The position numbers and the translations under genes were made by a program. Of a DNA stretch of 64,000 nt, positions 22,817-35,800 are shown in pieces. The DNA comes from Gnomoniopsis sp. IMI 355080. Its lineage: Eukaryota > Ascomycota > Sordariomycetes > Diaporthales > Gnomoniaceae. The notes under the pieces were generated by a model. The model was not told the origin of the DNA. It saw only the letters and a list, made by a program, of their open reading frames with translations, and searched no databases. Every line of letters begins with the position of its first letter. Within the stretch, counting starts at the first letter, position 1. The DNA is taken from contig JAPEVC010000004.1 of the NCBI GenBank assembly GCA_027946555.1, forward strand, positions 248,001 through 312,000, written 5' to 3'.

Positions 22817-23229
22817 TACAGGGAAATGATATGAGATATGGGCTATGATTTGCTAGGTCGACGTCGGATTACTGACCAATGGGTCGGCTGCTTCAGCTGC
22901 GGCTGGTAAGAGCCACTGGACTCAACGATGTTCATGAAAGTTTATGTGGCGTTGAGGCTTTGGATAATACTCGGCTTTGACAGCAACCCTGCATTACAGG
23001 CTAAGAACTCGGGTTGGATCACAAAGGTAGATGAATATTAGGTTTTGCTGATGCATTATACAAAGTTGCGGCTCCATTCCAAAAGGGCGTCGTAGCTAGT
23101 AATACCACTGAAGCCACGCTCACATACTTTGAGATCCCTTTATATTCTCCTTATCTCGAGTGTCTCTATCGTCTGGCCCAGTCAAAAGACCATGCCCAAA
23201 CCGCCCAGTTGCGTATTTCCACTCAAACT
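22817..23229. other. Convergent 3' intergenic region
   Basis: Nothing beyond the expected 3' UTRs of the SNF2 gene and HSE1. Confidence 0.5.
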
Positions 23230-25803
23230 TTAATACGCCGAACTAGGTGGGGCATAAGCTTTATACTGCCCACCTCCTCCGCCAGCGCCCGCGCCCGCAC
23301 CCGCGCCCGCACCCGCGCCGCCCTGGCTCGGCAGCCCCTGGCGCGCATCGTAAGCTGGCCCACTAGGATTCAGAGGCGGCGGCGCTGACTCTCCCGGTAC
23401 GCTCGGGGGCGCGTAACTCGGCGCGCTAGGCTCCTCAGGCGAATACGCTGACGAGGTATAGGTCGCGGCGGAGTGCGGGTTGTGGGGAGCTATGGGCGAG
23501 TCGTACACAGAAGTGGCGAGTTCCTGGGGATTGTTTGTGGAGGGCGGGGCGTAGCTTTGGGGTCGTTGCTGTTGTTGCTGAGACGCGTGGTTGTCGTAGG
23601 GAGCGGAGGGCTGGGGGGTTTGCTGGTGTTGAGAGGGTGGATGGAAGGCGTCATAGGATGGCCGCTGCTGAGGGTGGTGGCTGTCTGATGGCGGTTGGGA
23701 AGGTGCTTGTGTGCCTGGGATTTGGGGTCGCGAGTAAGGGATGTATTGGTTTGCTGGCGGTGGGGATGTTGTTGTTCTTTGGTTTAAGTTAGTATACTGA
23801 TGTTTTACTGTCTGTACAACATTGACCGAACATCTTCTGAGAGTTGGGTGAGATAACGTTCAAGCAATATCCACACGCCTCATCGCATTCCCGAATAAGG
23901 ATGAGCTGGATGTCTCCCAGCACAAACAAGAATCAAAAGGCCGATTCCATCAAGGCCACTTACCGAATGGGATCAACCTGCGGCTTGCCACCACTGGGAG
24001 CCCTCTGAGCAGGGTCTCGCGGCGGGTAGTTTTGCTGCGCAGCCGGGACCTCTGCACCTGCCATATAGAACGGCGCGGGAGTCGCACCGGGTCTTTGGAA
24101 CGCGGGCGACGGAGTAGATTGCGGATGCTGTGAAGGAGGATACGGAGGATACTGCTGGTTTTGTTGTTGGTCTGCAAAAGAGTCTCATCGGTCAGGAATA
24201 CAGACTTTGGGCTTTGTTTAAGAAAGGCATATATATTATAGGATTTTCTAACCTTGAGCGGGAGCGGGGGTATAGAATCTCTGAGGGTCTTCCGGTGCTT
24301 GCGAAAGGGGCGGGTAGCTCGGTCCTGGTGTTGCTCCATAACCGGCGTGAGGGTCTTGCGAAGGAGGTCCCTGTGCTGGATAACCAGAACCCGATGGGCC
24401 GCCATACCCTTGAGGTATGGCAGGTCGCATTGCGTACTGCTGGTAGTTTGGCTGGGGCGGGTGGGACATGCTTTGTTCTAGCAAAGCTTCGTAGTCCCGC
24501 CGAGCCTTGATGAACTTTTCGTTCAACTGTGTGAAGTCATCTGCAACTAGTCAGCCATCGTCGTCGTCGGTTGCAGTATGCTCTTCGCACTCACCCTTCT
24601 TTTGAGAGTATTTCTCAATAAGCTTTATCAGCTTCGGGCGAATGGCCAGAGTCTGGTGATAAAGCTTGGATATCTCCTCGTTATCCTCCTCGCGCGGCGC
24701 AGTGTTGGTGCTCAGCAACGTCAACAGCTTCTCGACATTCTTGATTTCAGCGAACACCTCAGCCTCCATCTGCGCCTCCCGCTGCAACTCCTCGGGCGTC
24801 GGATCAGTGAGCTTCTCGACGTAGTTGAGCGGAAAAATGCCTGTCTTGCCCTTGAGCGATCCCCGCCACCAGTCCTTGTATACACTCTCCAGCACGGCAA
24901 TTACATCCCCGCGTTTGAATTCCAACTCGCCTGGCTCACTGGGCACAAAGTCATATAGCGCCCGCACGCGGCTCACCGTCGCGGCCGTCGTCCCGCTCGG
25001 CATCGGCTGTATGGGTGCAGAAGCAGCAGCAGCAGCGGTAGCAACAGCAGGCTCCTGCGACGCAGCGCCACTCCCACTAGGCCCGGCAGCGGCCACCGGC
25101 TGCTTCTTGCGCTCCTCTTCCTGTAAACTCAGTTTTAAAGCAATCTGTAGCTCATCCTCTTCCTTCTGCCGGTCAAGATCGGTCAGTCCTGTTTTCTGTG
25201 GGGCCGAAGGTGGCTGCAACTGTGGGTTGCTCTGCTTGAGGCGGTAGTAGGCGTCGTACATGATGCCCAGGTCGGCATCCTTGCTGAACATGTCGCTCCA
25301 CTCCTTCATACGCTCCATTATTTTGGCTTTTACTTGGTTGTGCGTATTGCGGTCGTTGGCCAGCTTGAGAAGAGCGTCGGTGAAGGCGCGCGAGGCGAGC
25401 TCGCGATGCATGGGCTGGCCGCAATTTTGGGACAGAGCATTGGCGAGCTGGGAAGGAAATGGCTGTCAGCTTATCGTAGCGTTCACCCGCAGGGTTATGG
25501 GGAGCGATGATCACCTCGAGTGTATACAGTTGAACGTTGGCGTTCCGGTGAGCAAGGCGCTTGATCAGGGCCTGGACGGCGGCCTGGGAACCGTTGGAGT
25601 CGCCGGATACGCGATCGCAAACTTCCATGATGGCGGCCCAATCCTCCGAGGTGAGGTTCTCGTCTGTCGCCTTGGCTGTGGCCCGTGAGGTCAGTAAGAT
25701 GTGGTCTTTGGAAATCAACAACGCCCGGTCACAGTGAATGGTGAGCCGTGGCAAACGTACCGATGGCCTCATCGTAAGGGCCCGGAGCCGCTGCTCGAAA
25801 CAT
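23230..25803 (-). CDS. hse1: ESCRT-0 subunit Hse1 (STAM homologue)
   Basis: There are six exons: 25803-25761, 25675-25515, 25447-24595, 24540-24253, 24171-23964 and 23776-23230, giving 699 aa. Domains in order: VHS (residues 1 to about 150; KATDENLTSEDW, RNANVQLYTLE), a ubiquitin-interacting motif EEDELQIALKLSLQEE (about 160-176), SH3 (about 229-285; ALYDFVPSEPGELEF, DWWRGSLKGKTGIFP), a helical GAT-like region (about 290-400), then a long Pro/Gln/Tyr-rich tail. With Vps27 it sorts ubiquitylated membrane cargo on endosomes into multivesicular bodies. The tail has an unusual run of alternating Ala-Gly followed by Gly near the C terminus. Identity is firm; the tail exons rest on frame and splice sites. 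Confidence 0.94.
23283..23322 (-). repeat. GC-rich microsatellite coding for alternating Ala-Gly
   Basis: Alternating gcgccc/gcaccc hexamers in the HSE1 tail encode an Ala-Gly run, followed by five Gly. Replication slippage in whole hexamers would keep frame. Confidence 0.85.
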
Positions 25804-26992
25804 GATGGGCAGCGTGCGGTGATGTACTGTGTTGTGCTGTGCTCCGAGAATCGAAAGGGATGCTTCGAAGTTCGTTGGGCCTTGGTAGGTATGAAAAGGT
25901 GAAGGTGACAGCAAGGTGCCTCTGTATAGGTAGGTTGGTAGGCTAGTAGGTGGACGAAGGTGGGTTGTAGGTTGAGACTGTAGCTCGGAAGGAATGACGA
26001 GTGATGTCGGAGTAATCAAGCAGTCGCCAGTATACTACTATGTAGCAGTACTACGTTTGGTGCAGCCGCGGCATGCAATGATGGCAGGTGAGCGGGCAAG
26101 GATGCAGTGCCTTGGAGGGCGATGACGAAGACTGGCATGGCTGCTGCGGCTGCAGAGCCACTAGTTGGGCTCCGTTTGTTAGGCACGCACGTCTCGGCCT
26201 GCGCCACACCTGTAATGAATCAATCCAGCAGCCAAACAGGCACAGCCTCTCGACACGGCCTGAACGCGGGTGTCCACGCAATTTCTAGAACTTGTCCGAA
26301 CAAGAAACCTGATCTCAATAGCGAGTATTCGCCTCTGGAAAATCAACACACCAAAGTTTTGCAAGGGATGTATATCTTCTATGTCTAGGTTCCTAGCCAG
26401 ATATTCGTCCTCTTCCATGCCGCAGAGCCTTTCCCCCACTTCACTATGTGCGAACACATCGCACCTTCGGCCTCTCCTCTGCATGCTGGGTACCTAGTAA
26501 TCTCCTTGAGCATCAGGTCGAAAAGTGACTCGACCGAACCCCTTGCGCCTGCTCCCTTCGGCGCAGTGCCCTTGCCAACAAAGACTCAGTAGTGGAAGAA
26601 GCACCGATCGGGAAGGCATCCTCATCCTCCCCTTCTTCGTCTTCCAATCCCATGCAAAACGCCTGCCAACCAATCTGGCTGCCCATGTCCAGGATGAAAG
26701 ATCCACTGCAATTCCGTCCGAAACATGATCCAATGCTGTTCCCTGTTGCTGTAGTATAGAGAGGAGTGACAACTATGTCCAGTCTGAATCTTCGACCGAA
26801 AACAAATGAAACAAGACAAAAAGAAACACCAAGAAAGCACTGAATACCTCTCGGTCTGAATGCTGGGTGCGATCCGTGCAAAACCTGGCTGATCACTAAA
26901 AAAAGCATCCCTAACCTGCTCATTGTGACGCTGCTATGCAAACACGCGCAAAGTTGCTGCAATAAACTTCGCCGACTCTTGAACAATGCTGT
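25804..26992. other. Intergenic region between ATG13 and HSE1
   Basis: No gene is supported; the open frames present are shadows without coding character. It holds the HSE1 promoter (with AGGTA/TACCT words at about 25885-25950) and the ATG13 3' UTR. Confidence 0.5.
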
Positions 26993-29849
26993 CTACCAGC
27001 CCCGTCGCGAAACGCCTCGAGGCTTTTCATCAAAGAGGCGCTCATTGCCGGTGCTGTTACTGCCAACACTGCCACCTCGACGGCCTTCTTCGACACTATG
27101 GCGGCCCATTTCACTAATGTCGAACAGCAGTTCCTCATCTGCGTCGTTGTCTCCTCGGCCTGAACTATAACCGCCCCTCGAGCTGCCCGCAAAGCTGCCT
27201 CGCGACGATTGTGGCGGTGTTGGACGTCCACGTCTGCTCGTGTAGCGCAAGCGACCAGGCGTGTCGGAGGTTCCGCCCGTCATTAGGCTTGCAGGTATGT
27301 TCCTCTCGCGATCCACAGGGCTTGGTGACTCAATCGCGCCAGATGCTCGGATGTGCGCGGCAGGTTGCAATCCAGCAGTATCCTCACCCGAAACGCCTCC
27401 TTCCATAGAGAAGAGTGTGCTCAGTGTCGGAGGCTCCCGTTCCGCACCAAGGCTGATGCTACGACGGCTTCCAAAACCATCAGCATCATCGTCCTCTGTC
27501 ATGTTGCGCTGCTGTTGCGCCACGGAGCTGGACCGACGATTCGGCTGCATCAATCGGGGCGAAAGCGGCAGTGGGATGTCAATCGCCATGGTGCCCTCCG
27601 CATTGGGCGCCCCACCGCTCTCTTGCTCCTCTTCGGTGGACGAGACTTGAGGTGCGACACGCGGGGCCCGTCGGGCTGCTGCCGCTTGTGATTCATAATC
27701 TATGATGGAATTCTCGCTAAGCCGTGATGGAATTGCTGGCGTATGAGGCGTGTGAGGCGAGAGAGGCTTCCCAGGAGATGTCGACACAGACATGGAGGCC
27801 GGCGCTACCATGCCAGGGACACTCGTCAGCTGGCGACTCGACGCACTTGACGAACGATGCAGCTGCATGGACGATGTTAAAGAGTCCGTGAGTGCGTTAT
27901 TTGAATCGCGCATTTGTTGAAATTTGGAAAGCTGTGCCACCGTGCGCTTGGTAGCCGATTCGCCCTTCTTGTTACTTTCGAAGCTTTGAAGTGTCTTTTG
28001 GGCGTCGAGCGCTTTCAAGAAATCGGAGATGTTGTCATCATCGGCATTCAAAGAGCCTGAGTTGGACTGGCCTCCTCCCTCGGCCAAAATACCAGAGCCT
28101 GGCTGAGCTAGAGAAGAGGACAAACTTTGCCTACCACTGCTCGCCTGGTCATCATCGCCTCTACTTTGTCCGCCAAACGAAGATCGAGCACGCCGGTGAC
28201 TGAAACTGCTGCTGATTCTGCTGCCACTAGGTCTGGGAGATGAGCTCACAGGCGTGTCTCCTGGAGCAGGGACACCTCTTAAAGACGCCGGCATCCCGGC
28301 TGTCAGCGAGCTACGATTTCGGGCTTGAGCCAAGGCGCTCAGCCCCGATAAACGCTGCCCAGTCATGGGAGATGCAGCGATGCTTCCCTCTGGTATCCTT
28401 GGTGAGCCTGATAATGAGCCTGCTTTGAAAGGTTGGAAAGAGACCGAAGTTCGTCTTCCAAGACCTTCTTGCCCACGGATGGAAGGTCGGATCGGTAGTG
28501 AATGTGCCGGTTCCTCTATACTCGCCGGCACTGAGCCGCGAGGTGAGCTAGTGTCAGATCCCATGGGTTTTATGGCTCGAAGAGCTGATATAGGGCTTGT
28601 TCCCACAGCTCCAGCACCATGAAAAGTGGACAAACTGCCATATGCCTGGGCCACTTCATCAGGGACAGGCTCCTGCCCGCGCCGCCGAGATGGAAGAGAG
28701 CCCACTTCTGCAGATGTCTCGCGACGAGTTTGCGCCAGCCTCTGGGGCAATGATGGTTTGAAGAAGTTTTCGTCTATTTCCATGGCCGTAAAGCGCGAAC
28801 TAAGGAGCGACTCGGAATCGACCAGCCTGAAATGACTGTCCATTCGGTGGACTACCGAAGCGGACAGCCGCCCGGTAGGCACCTCCAGGTCTCCGAACTT
28901 GTAGTTGGCCACAACTTCCGGCACATCGCTAATACGCTGCCGGAGAAGATCAATGCCCGTTGATTCTGTTCCGGATGTTGAAATTCGGCATTTGACCTCT
29001 AGGGCAGACGACCGCCCATCCTTCAGGTACTGCCGGAAGACTTTCCACGCCGAAGTCAGCCTGCACATCGCATGCAAAGACCGGAAAAGGGGCACCGCCT
29101 TTTTGTAGATAGTTGGAAGTGTGTGCCCGAATTCTTCAATTTCCTCGTTTGGTGCAGGAATAAGTTCAAAACACCATCGTTCCAAGATGACTTCGGTATT
29201 ACGGGAGCTGATTGTAGGGCCTTCCTCAGACGAGTTGAGGGCCTCAAGAACATCCCACCTCCTATCATTATCGTCCACAACCACCAGAGACTTGCCCGGA
29301 GGGATTCGCGAAGCGTCAAGATAAGTTTCGATGATCATGGGAGGGAAGAGTCGGCCAAAGCTTGTCGAAGTCCTCCATGTGCGGAGTTCATGTTGAAATT
29401 CTTCGAATTCTCCTGTGGTTATAGAGAACTGGATACGGGCGTCAGCAATTGTAGACCTGTCAAGGCTATCTTGTCATATCCTACGTACCCATTTGTTCGA
29501 CTTTCCTCCCGCAGGAGTTGTCGTGATGCGTGATTCGAGGACCAATGAAGCAGCCTTGACGAAGTAATTCTGATTCACATTAGTCTAACTTAGAAATGAG
29601 ACAGACTGCGACAGTACCGCAACGTACCTGTATTATTTGGTCCAACTTCTTGACACTCTCGCGACTCGGTTCGAAAGAGCCCAGGTCTCCGCTGCCCGTC
29701 GAGCTCCCACCATCCCGGCGCAGATTCTCCGACGGCGTCCTTGATTGCGGGTTGGGGCTGTCCCTCAGATTATTCGATCTTGTGGGATTCGTTTGTGGAG
29801 AGGATGCGGGAGACGATGCCCTCGGGGCTCGCCTCGGTAGCTGATGCAT
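26993..29849 (-). CDS. atg13: Autophagy initiation protein Atg13
   Basis: Exons are 29849-29628, 29569-29489 and 29428-26993, giving 912 aa. The N-terminal 75 residues are disordered; the HORMA domain follows (NYFVKAASLVLESR, then NKWFSITTGEFEEF, PPMIIETYLD, ERWCFELIPAP and SLHAMCRLTSAWKVFR). This matches fungal Atg13. The remaining 600 residues are Ser/Pro/Arg-rich and disordered, the region that in yeast is phosphorylated by TORC1 and binds Atg1 and Atg17. It ends FDEKPRGVSRRGW. The third exon start at 29428 was chosen because the nearer AG (about 29446) gives an immediate stop, while CTGAC then ATCCAG restores the conserved Trp-Phe join. The role is nutrient-controlled assembly of the phagophore site. 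Confidence 0.93.
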
Positions 29850-32800
29850 GCGGGTTCCCAATATCGAGCGCGAGGCTCGAGGTTGTGGATTCGACTAATG
29901 GTGCAATGAAACCGTGTGCGAGCCAAGGCGTGAACAGCCGGCGAAACGAAACAACGGCCAGGTTCGTAGAAGCAAGCGTGTTAGACGCCGCGAAGAGATG
30001 GAAGTCACCGCGTACGTGTGGGCGTGGGCGTGGGCGTGGAGTTGGGCTGAAGCGGCGCAGGGTAGCGAGGATTACTCTCGATTCCAACGGACATCTGCAT
30101 CCATTGTTACGCTTCCAAGGAGTTCAGGGTCGAGGTCAAGAACAAGACTAGGAAGGCTGCAGGCAGGTGGATGTCGCAGCGATGGTCCTGGGCTTTGGTT
30201 GGATCCGGAAGGACAGGCGCCAGGCAACGATGTGATTGTGCACCTGTAAATCACAACGATGATATCCGGGGACCTGTTGGCGACTGGACCGGACTGTGCT
30301 GTGCTGAGAGCAGGGTCTAGGCCTGGCAGAGAATCGCAAACATCTTCTGGGGGGGGGGGACCAGGCAGGTATGCTTCTGTTGTTCTAGTCTGGTGGGTCC
30401 TATTGTTTCGGGGAGGATTGGAGGGAGGCGATGTTGAATCAAACCCAGACCCAGGAGAAGAAAAGGTTGAGGCTCATGCGAGCAAAGGTGAAGTGTGATG
30501 TGAGGTGAGGTCACAGGATGAAGATAAGAGGCTCGGCGGAGCAAGTACGGGAGTACAACACCGATGGGCAGGCACCCCTAACTAATAAGGTCCAGAGCGG
30601 GATCGGGAGAGTGGACCAGACCCCAGTCGTCCTTTGACAGATCAACAAATTGATATCATCAGGGTTTCGACGGATTAGTGTCTATAGGTGGAATTGTGTA
30701 AGCACTGTAAGACAAGTCTTGTTATTGAGTGGGAATGGATGCTAGGTAGATAATGGTGTGCTTGAGAGCTGCAAGCACAAAGTTGCGACAAGGCTTAGGA
30801 GATGCAAGTCATGAGTTGCGCAAGCCTGTTGCTCATCCTCATCACCATCCTCGTGATCCTGGCGGCTTTTCCGTCATCTGTCTGGGGGAGCTTGCAGGCT
30901 TTACATGCGTAGGACTCGAGCTAAATTTGGCTTGTAATGGACTTGAAGTACCGAGTCTCCGTGCGCATCATTAGCCGCTCAGCCCAGTCCGGTTGGTGTG
31001 ATGATCAGACCATCAACGCTATCACCAAATATACACTTCAACCACAGTGGGCATCCGCATGACCAGTCGCAGGTGTAGCTAGGTAGGCTGGCATGTAGTC
31101 GCGTGCTCTGGTGTATACCCTGGATTTGCAGAGCATCCTCTATATTACATTTGTAGTATGAGGCCCAGTACTAACAAACCAGGTACAGCACCTCGATGTA
31201 CGAAGTCAGGCCCGAGTGAGAAGGTCAAAGATAACTGCTACTCATGGCCTTACAGACATATGCATCAGCTATTCCTGCTATGGATTCATATACATATAGC
31301 CCTTGGCCTGTAATGACGTAAGCGTGTTTGCTCTGGCAAGCCGAGTGCGAGAACGGCTGCTTATCGCGGGTTCAACAGTCTTGGTTATAATTCGCAGAAA
31401 TGCTTACTTGATCCTCCACATAGCCTATTTGCTTCTAGAAACGGAAAGAGAAGGCATCCCTGCCAGAATTATTCTCACAGAACTCGTTTCCAGCAAGACT
31501 TTTAAAGTGCAGTACTATGGTATGCGTCTTTACTATCGGCATCCAGCATCGTAGTGTCCAGGCGGCCAAGGGAACTTCTCACATTATGAAGGATATAGAC
31601 ATGTCTTCCCTATCTTGGTCTGTGAAGATGACTTTTGATTCTTCATATAGATGGCATTGTTCCTACAGACCTTGTTCTCAGTTGCTCTGTATGCACATCT
31701 TGGGCCTCAGATGGCTGCTCAGTGCTACTGCAGGGTAAGTACGGATAATTGGTGATACTCAATACATCCATAGATCTCGGCTTCATAATTTCACACGCCA
31801 ACCTACTAATTGCCTACCCATTTCTAAGTCAACACTCCCTCGATTCTCATATTGTAAATTTTGAGTTGCTCATGGTATTATAAGTATCTAGCCGCGACAA
31901 CTCATGGTTCGATAATATCTATGTCTTGGTACCCTCCCTTGCCATGTTATTTTGGGAGTGGGCTTCTTGTGGATTCATGTCCCTATCACAGCCTGTTTTT
32001 GTATGTGTCCCAAGGGAGCACTTTGCAAATGGGACAGACTTGCCTTCTAAACAAACCAAATCCCTGGTCCGGCCCTCTTTATGTTTGTATATTGCATACC
32101 TGTCCAGAACATTGTCCTCCAGACCTATGAGCCCTGCCCGGAGTAAGGCTGAGCCCCGCATGGCAGCTCTATCTAACGCTGCCCCAGGCCTGCAAGTTCT
32201 CATGCAGGCCGGGGGTGTTCTCGATTTCAACCCTGCCCTCTTCACCGGGATTGCAACTTGTAATGCTTTCTTGAAGCATATGACTGACCGCCCTGGATCT
32301 ACTTTGTCCACATGCAAGAATGGATGGGGAGAAGCTCATTGTCCATTGTCCTGCAAGGGCTTGGTGGGCGGGAGAAGAGCTCGTCCTCTAGGCCTTCCAC
32401 GTGGAAGTTTTGATTGGTCCGCGCAACTGCCTCAACGCTCCCGACTCCCGGGTACAGTAGTGACGCGCTGACGCCGGCACCGTCTACACCACTTTAACCC
32501 CTCCTCACCTTCACGTTCTCGTCCACGCACATAATAACAGAGCCTCACAGTGCTGCTTGCAAATCAAGTCGCAACTAAATTTGATTCTCATTCTTCCAAT
32601 ACCAACTGTGGTGACTCTTCAAATCCTTCGATCGCGAGTTGAACACTGTAACTTTCATCCCCCCCCTCCAAAACCTACGAGCTTCTCGCCAACTCGCAGC
32701 TTACCGAATCTTGCCCACAACTGGTAATATCGCCAAAAATACAAATCGAGGATTTCTCAGCTTTTCAGCCGAGACTCTCTTCTGCACTTCAGCCGCCTTC

Positions 32801-32886
32801 AAACCATCACGCCGTGATCCACGAGGTTACAGCGAGGCCGCGAAGTGTCGAGAGGGTCAACGTAGCACCGCATCGCCTCTGATCTC
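29850..32886. other. Long gene-free divergent region (3.0 kb)
   Basis: No supported gene lies between the divergent ATG13 and ankyrin/BTB genes. It holds a run of eleven G at 30349-30359, a GTGGGC repeat near 30018-30040, and several short open frames with no family likeness. The 32460-32880 part is C-rich with short pyrimidine tracts and looks like a promoter plus long leader for the gene at 32887. I see no transposon ends. Confidence 0.45.
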
Positions 32887-35800
32887 ATGAGCAGCCTTTG
32901 GAGGGCTTGGGTCGATCAAGATGTCGACAGGTTTCGCCGCTTGTTGGCACCCGCTGCCCACAATTCCCAGAGCGCGTCCAAGTCGAAGAGCCCTCATATA
33001 GGAAGCGGAGGAGCAACTGCCGCCAGTCCCGGGGGGCTCGGTACTTCGCCTAGGACCTTTACTAAATCGCGCAAGGCTTCGGGCTTTGGCCATGGACTTG
33101 GTGGTTCTCGCGCGGGTAATACAAGCTTGGGAAGGTCAGAGGTCAACAGTCGCGATCATGCCGGCCTGACCATCCTCTTACGCGCCGCCTCCACGACTTC
33201 CGAAAACGCCATCGCCTTCGTACAGGCTCTACTCGAACACCCGGCAATCGACCTCCATATCCAGGATCCCGAGAGTGGCTGGAATGCCCTACACCGTGCG
33301 TTGTATGCCGGAAATATATCAATCGCGAGGCTATTGCTGGACAAAGAGCGGGATTTGACTGGGCAGATTGGCGGCGCATCGGTTGCAAAAGCTGGACGTT
33401 TGATCAGAACAAAAGACCATGAAGGGTTGTCTCCATTCGATCTGTACAACTCCACCATTGCCCAACGAGACTTGCAACTTCTGGTCGGCGACCAAGACTC
33501 AGATGACGGTTCAGAGGCTGAGGATCGTGGGATCACCCAATCTCCTACCCATCATGATGCAGCAATTGGGTCGGAACTTTTCACATTTGGTAGCAACAAG
33601 AACCTGACACTTGGTCTTGGAGATGAGGACGACAGGCAATTTCCGGAACGCGTCTATCTCCAGCGACCGACTCATCTTTTGCAAAAGTTCTATGATGAGT
33701 ACTTGGAAACCGCAAGGGCAGACCTTTCCTTGTCGACTTCTTATAGCCTAAGCGAAATGCCCACATTGACCCGATATCGAGAACTGTTCGTACAGGATGT
33801 GGTGCTTTCCAAGTATCACAGCGCCATTATGACGACCGATCCCGTATCAAACTTATATGTTTGTGGCATTGGACGGGGCGGTCGGCTTGGCCTAGGAGAC
33901 GAGAACACCCGTTTCAACTACACTCCCGTTCAAGGAGGACTTGCCAATAAGAAAGTGATTCAAATCGCTCTCGGTCAGAATCACAGTATGGCCGTCACAG
34001 AAGATGGTGAGTTGTGGAATTGGGGATCCAACGCGAACTACGTCTTGGGTTATTCTCTGCCTGAGCCAGCGAACAAGGGCGAGGAGCCGTTCATTGCAAT
34101 GCCCCGGCAGGTTTTCGGCCCCTTGAAAAAGGAGGTCATTGTCGGTATCGCTGCTTCGACCATTCATTCGGTAGCGCATACAGGTACTGCGCTGTATTGC
34201 TGGGGCAAGAATGTTGGGCAACTCGCGCTCATGGACGCTGATTCGAGATCTCTTGAGATACAGACGACTCCGAGAAGAGTGGCAGCGTCTCTGCTCTCGG
34301 CGCCGATCGTCCAAGTCTCGGCTATAGACAAAGCAACAACGTGTCTCTTGGCAAATCATTCGGTTATAGTCTTCACGGCTTATGGGTACAACGTCGTCAA
34401 ATTCCCTTTTGGCGAAACGTTGACAAGTCAAAATATGGGAGGGATTTCCATGTCCTCACGTTATGATCCTGAGAGGAATCGAATCAAGCATATCACATCG
34501 GGTGGTGAGACAATCGTTGCTTTGACCGGCAGAGGGGATCTGTTCCATATGAACCTGGTTACACATAAGGCGGACGCCACCTCTTCCACTTCAACAACGA
34601 ATCCATCCAAGATCAAAGGTGCTGTGAGCCAGCCTGTTTGTATCTGGACGGCTCACAAGGATGGCGTCAGCTCTGTTGATGTTGGCGAACACGGATCAGT
34701 GATTATCTCAACATTATCAGGTGCGGTTTGGCGACGTGTCAAAAGAGCCAAGGCAAAGGACTCTTTCGTCGCCGGTGCAGGCGATGCGAAGCAAAAGGAC
34801 TTCAAGTTTCAACGTGTTCCGGGCATCACTAACATCGTGACCGTACGGAGCTCAACCTTTGGGGCTTTCGCCGCTGTCCGAAAAGACGCTGAGGTCATGC
34901 GTCAGCAGATCAAAATCAGTCCCGCCACCATCTGGGCCGACCTTGCACCCCTCAACAGTCTGAAGGATTTCAAGTCTTCTGACCCGAGAACCAAGAAGAC
35001 AGACAAGCTCAAGTTCTGGGATAGCAATCGACTTCAGGCCCAGCTCGGCTCCGTAGCATATGAGGTGCTCAAGTCGCCGGATCTTGACCATGATCTGCAG
35101 AGCTATTTGACAGTCTGGCGTTACGGACATGAGGATTTGGATGTAGTCGTCTGCACCTCGTCTTCTCCGGAACTGAAGATTCCCGTTCATGGCTGGCTTC
35201 TGGCGGCACGCAGCCCGTTCCTCCGACGAAGCCTCTTTGAATGTCGCGCCCGCGCCTCTTGTGAATCACCGGAATTTCTTAATGTGGAAATGAAGGATGG
35301 CAAGGCTACCTTGACGTTCGTGGGGGTGGATATAATCTCCCTCTTGAATCTGGTCTTGTACATGTACGAAGATCGTGTAATTCCGGCTTGGAACTTCGCT
35401 CGCCAGGATCCATCTCTTGCCTACCGGTATCGTCAAGTACGGACAGATGTGACGAAGCTAGCCTCGAGACTTGAGATGAGCAATCTGGAAGCTGCCGCCC
35501 AGAAGCAGATTGACCCAGAGAGGTCTTTGAACACAGATCTACGGGCTGCAATAGAAGACCCGGCCTTCTTTGACGATGCCGACGCCCTACTGAATCTCGA
35601 TGGGGGCGATATTGCAGCCCACAGTTCTCTGCTTCGCCGGAGGAGCCCTTTCTTCGAGGCACTCTTTCACGGTCGCTCACAAGGTGCGTGGCTTGGGAGC
35701 CGCCGTGCTGAGTTGGCGTCGGATGATATGATACCCGTTGATTTGGAGCATATTGAATTGGAGACTTTCCAATATGTCCTGCGTTATCTGTACGCCGATG

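Noticed and set aside
29429..29447. Nearer AG acceptor for ATG13 exon 3
   Set aside because: Using it gives a stop within five codons; the later AG after CTGAC restores the conserved Trp-Phe-Ser/Asn-Ile region.
30349..30359. Run of eleven G
   Set aside because: Recorded as a homopolymer only; no flanking G-tracts in quadruplex spacing were seen, so no structure is claimed. It may also carry a length error.
32122..32471. Open frame of about 115 codons before the IBtk-like gene
   Set aside because: No family likeness or splice partners; it overlaps what looks like the promoter of the gene at 32887.
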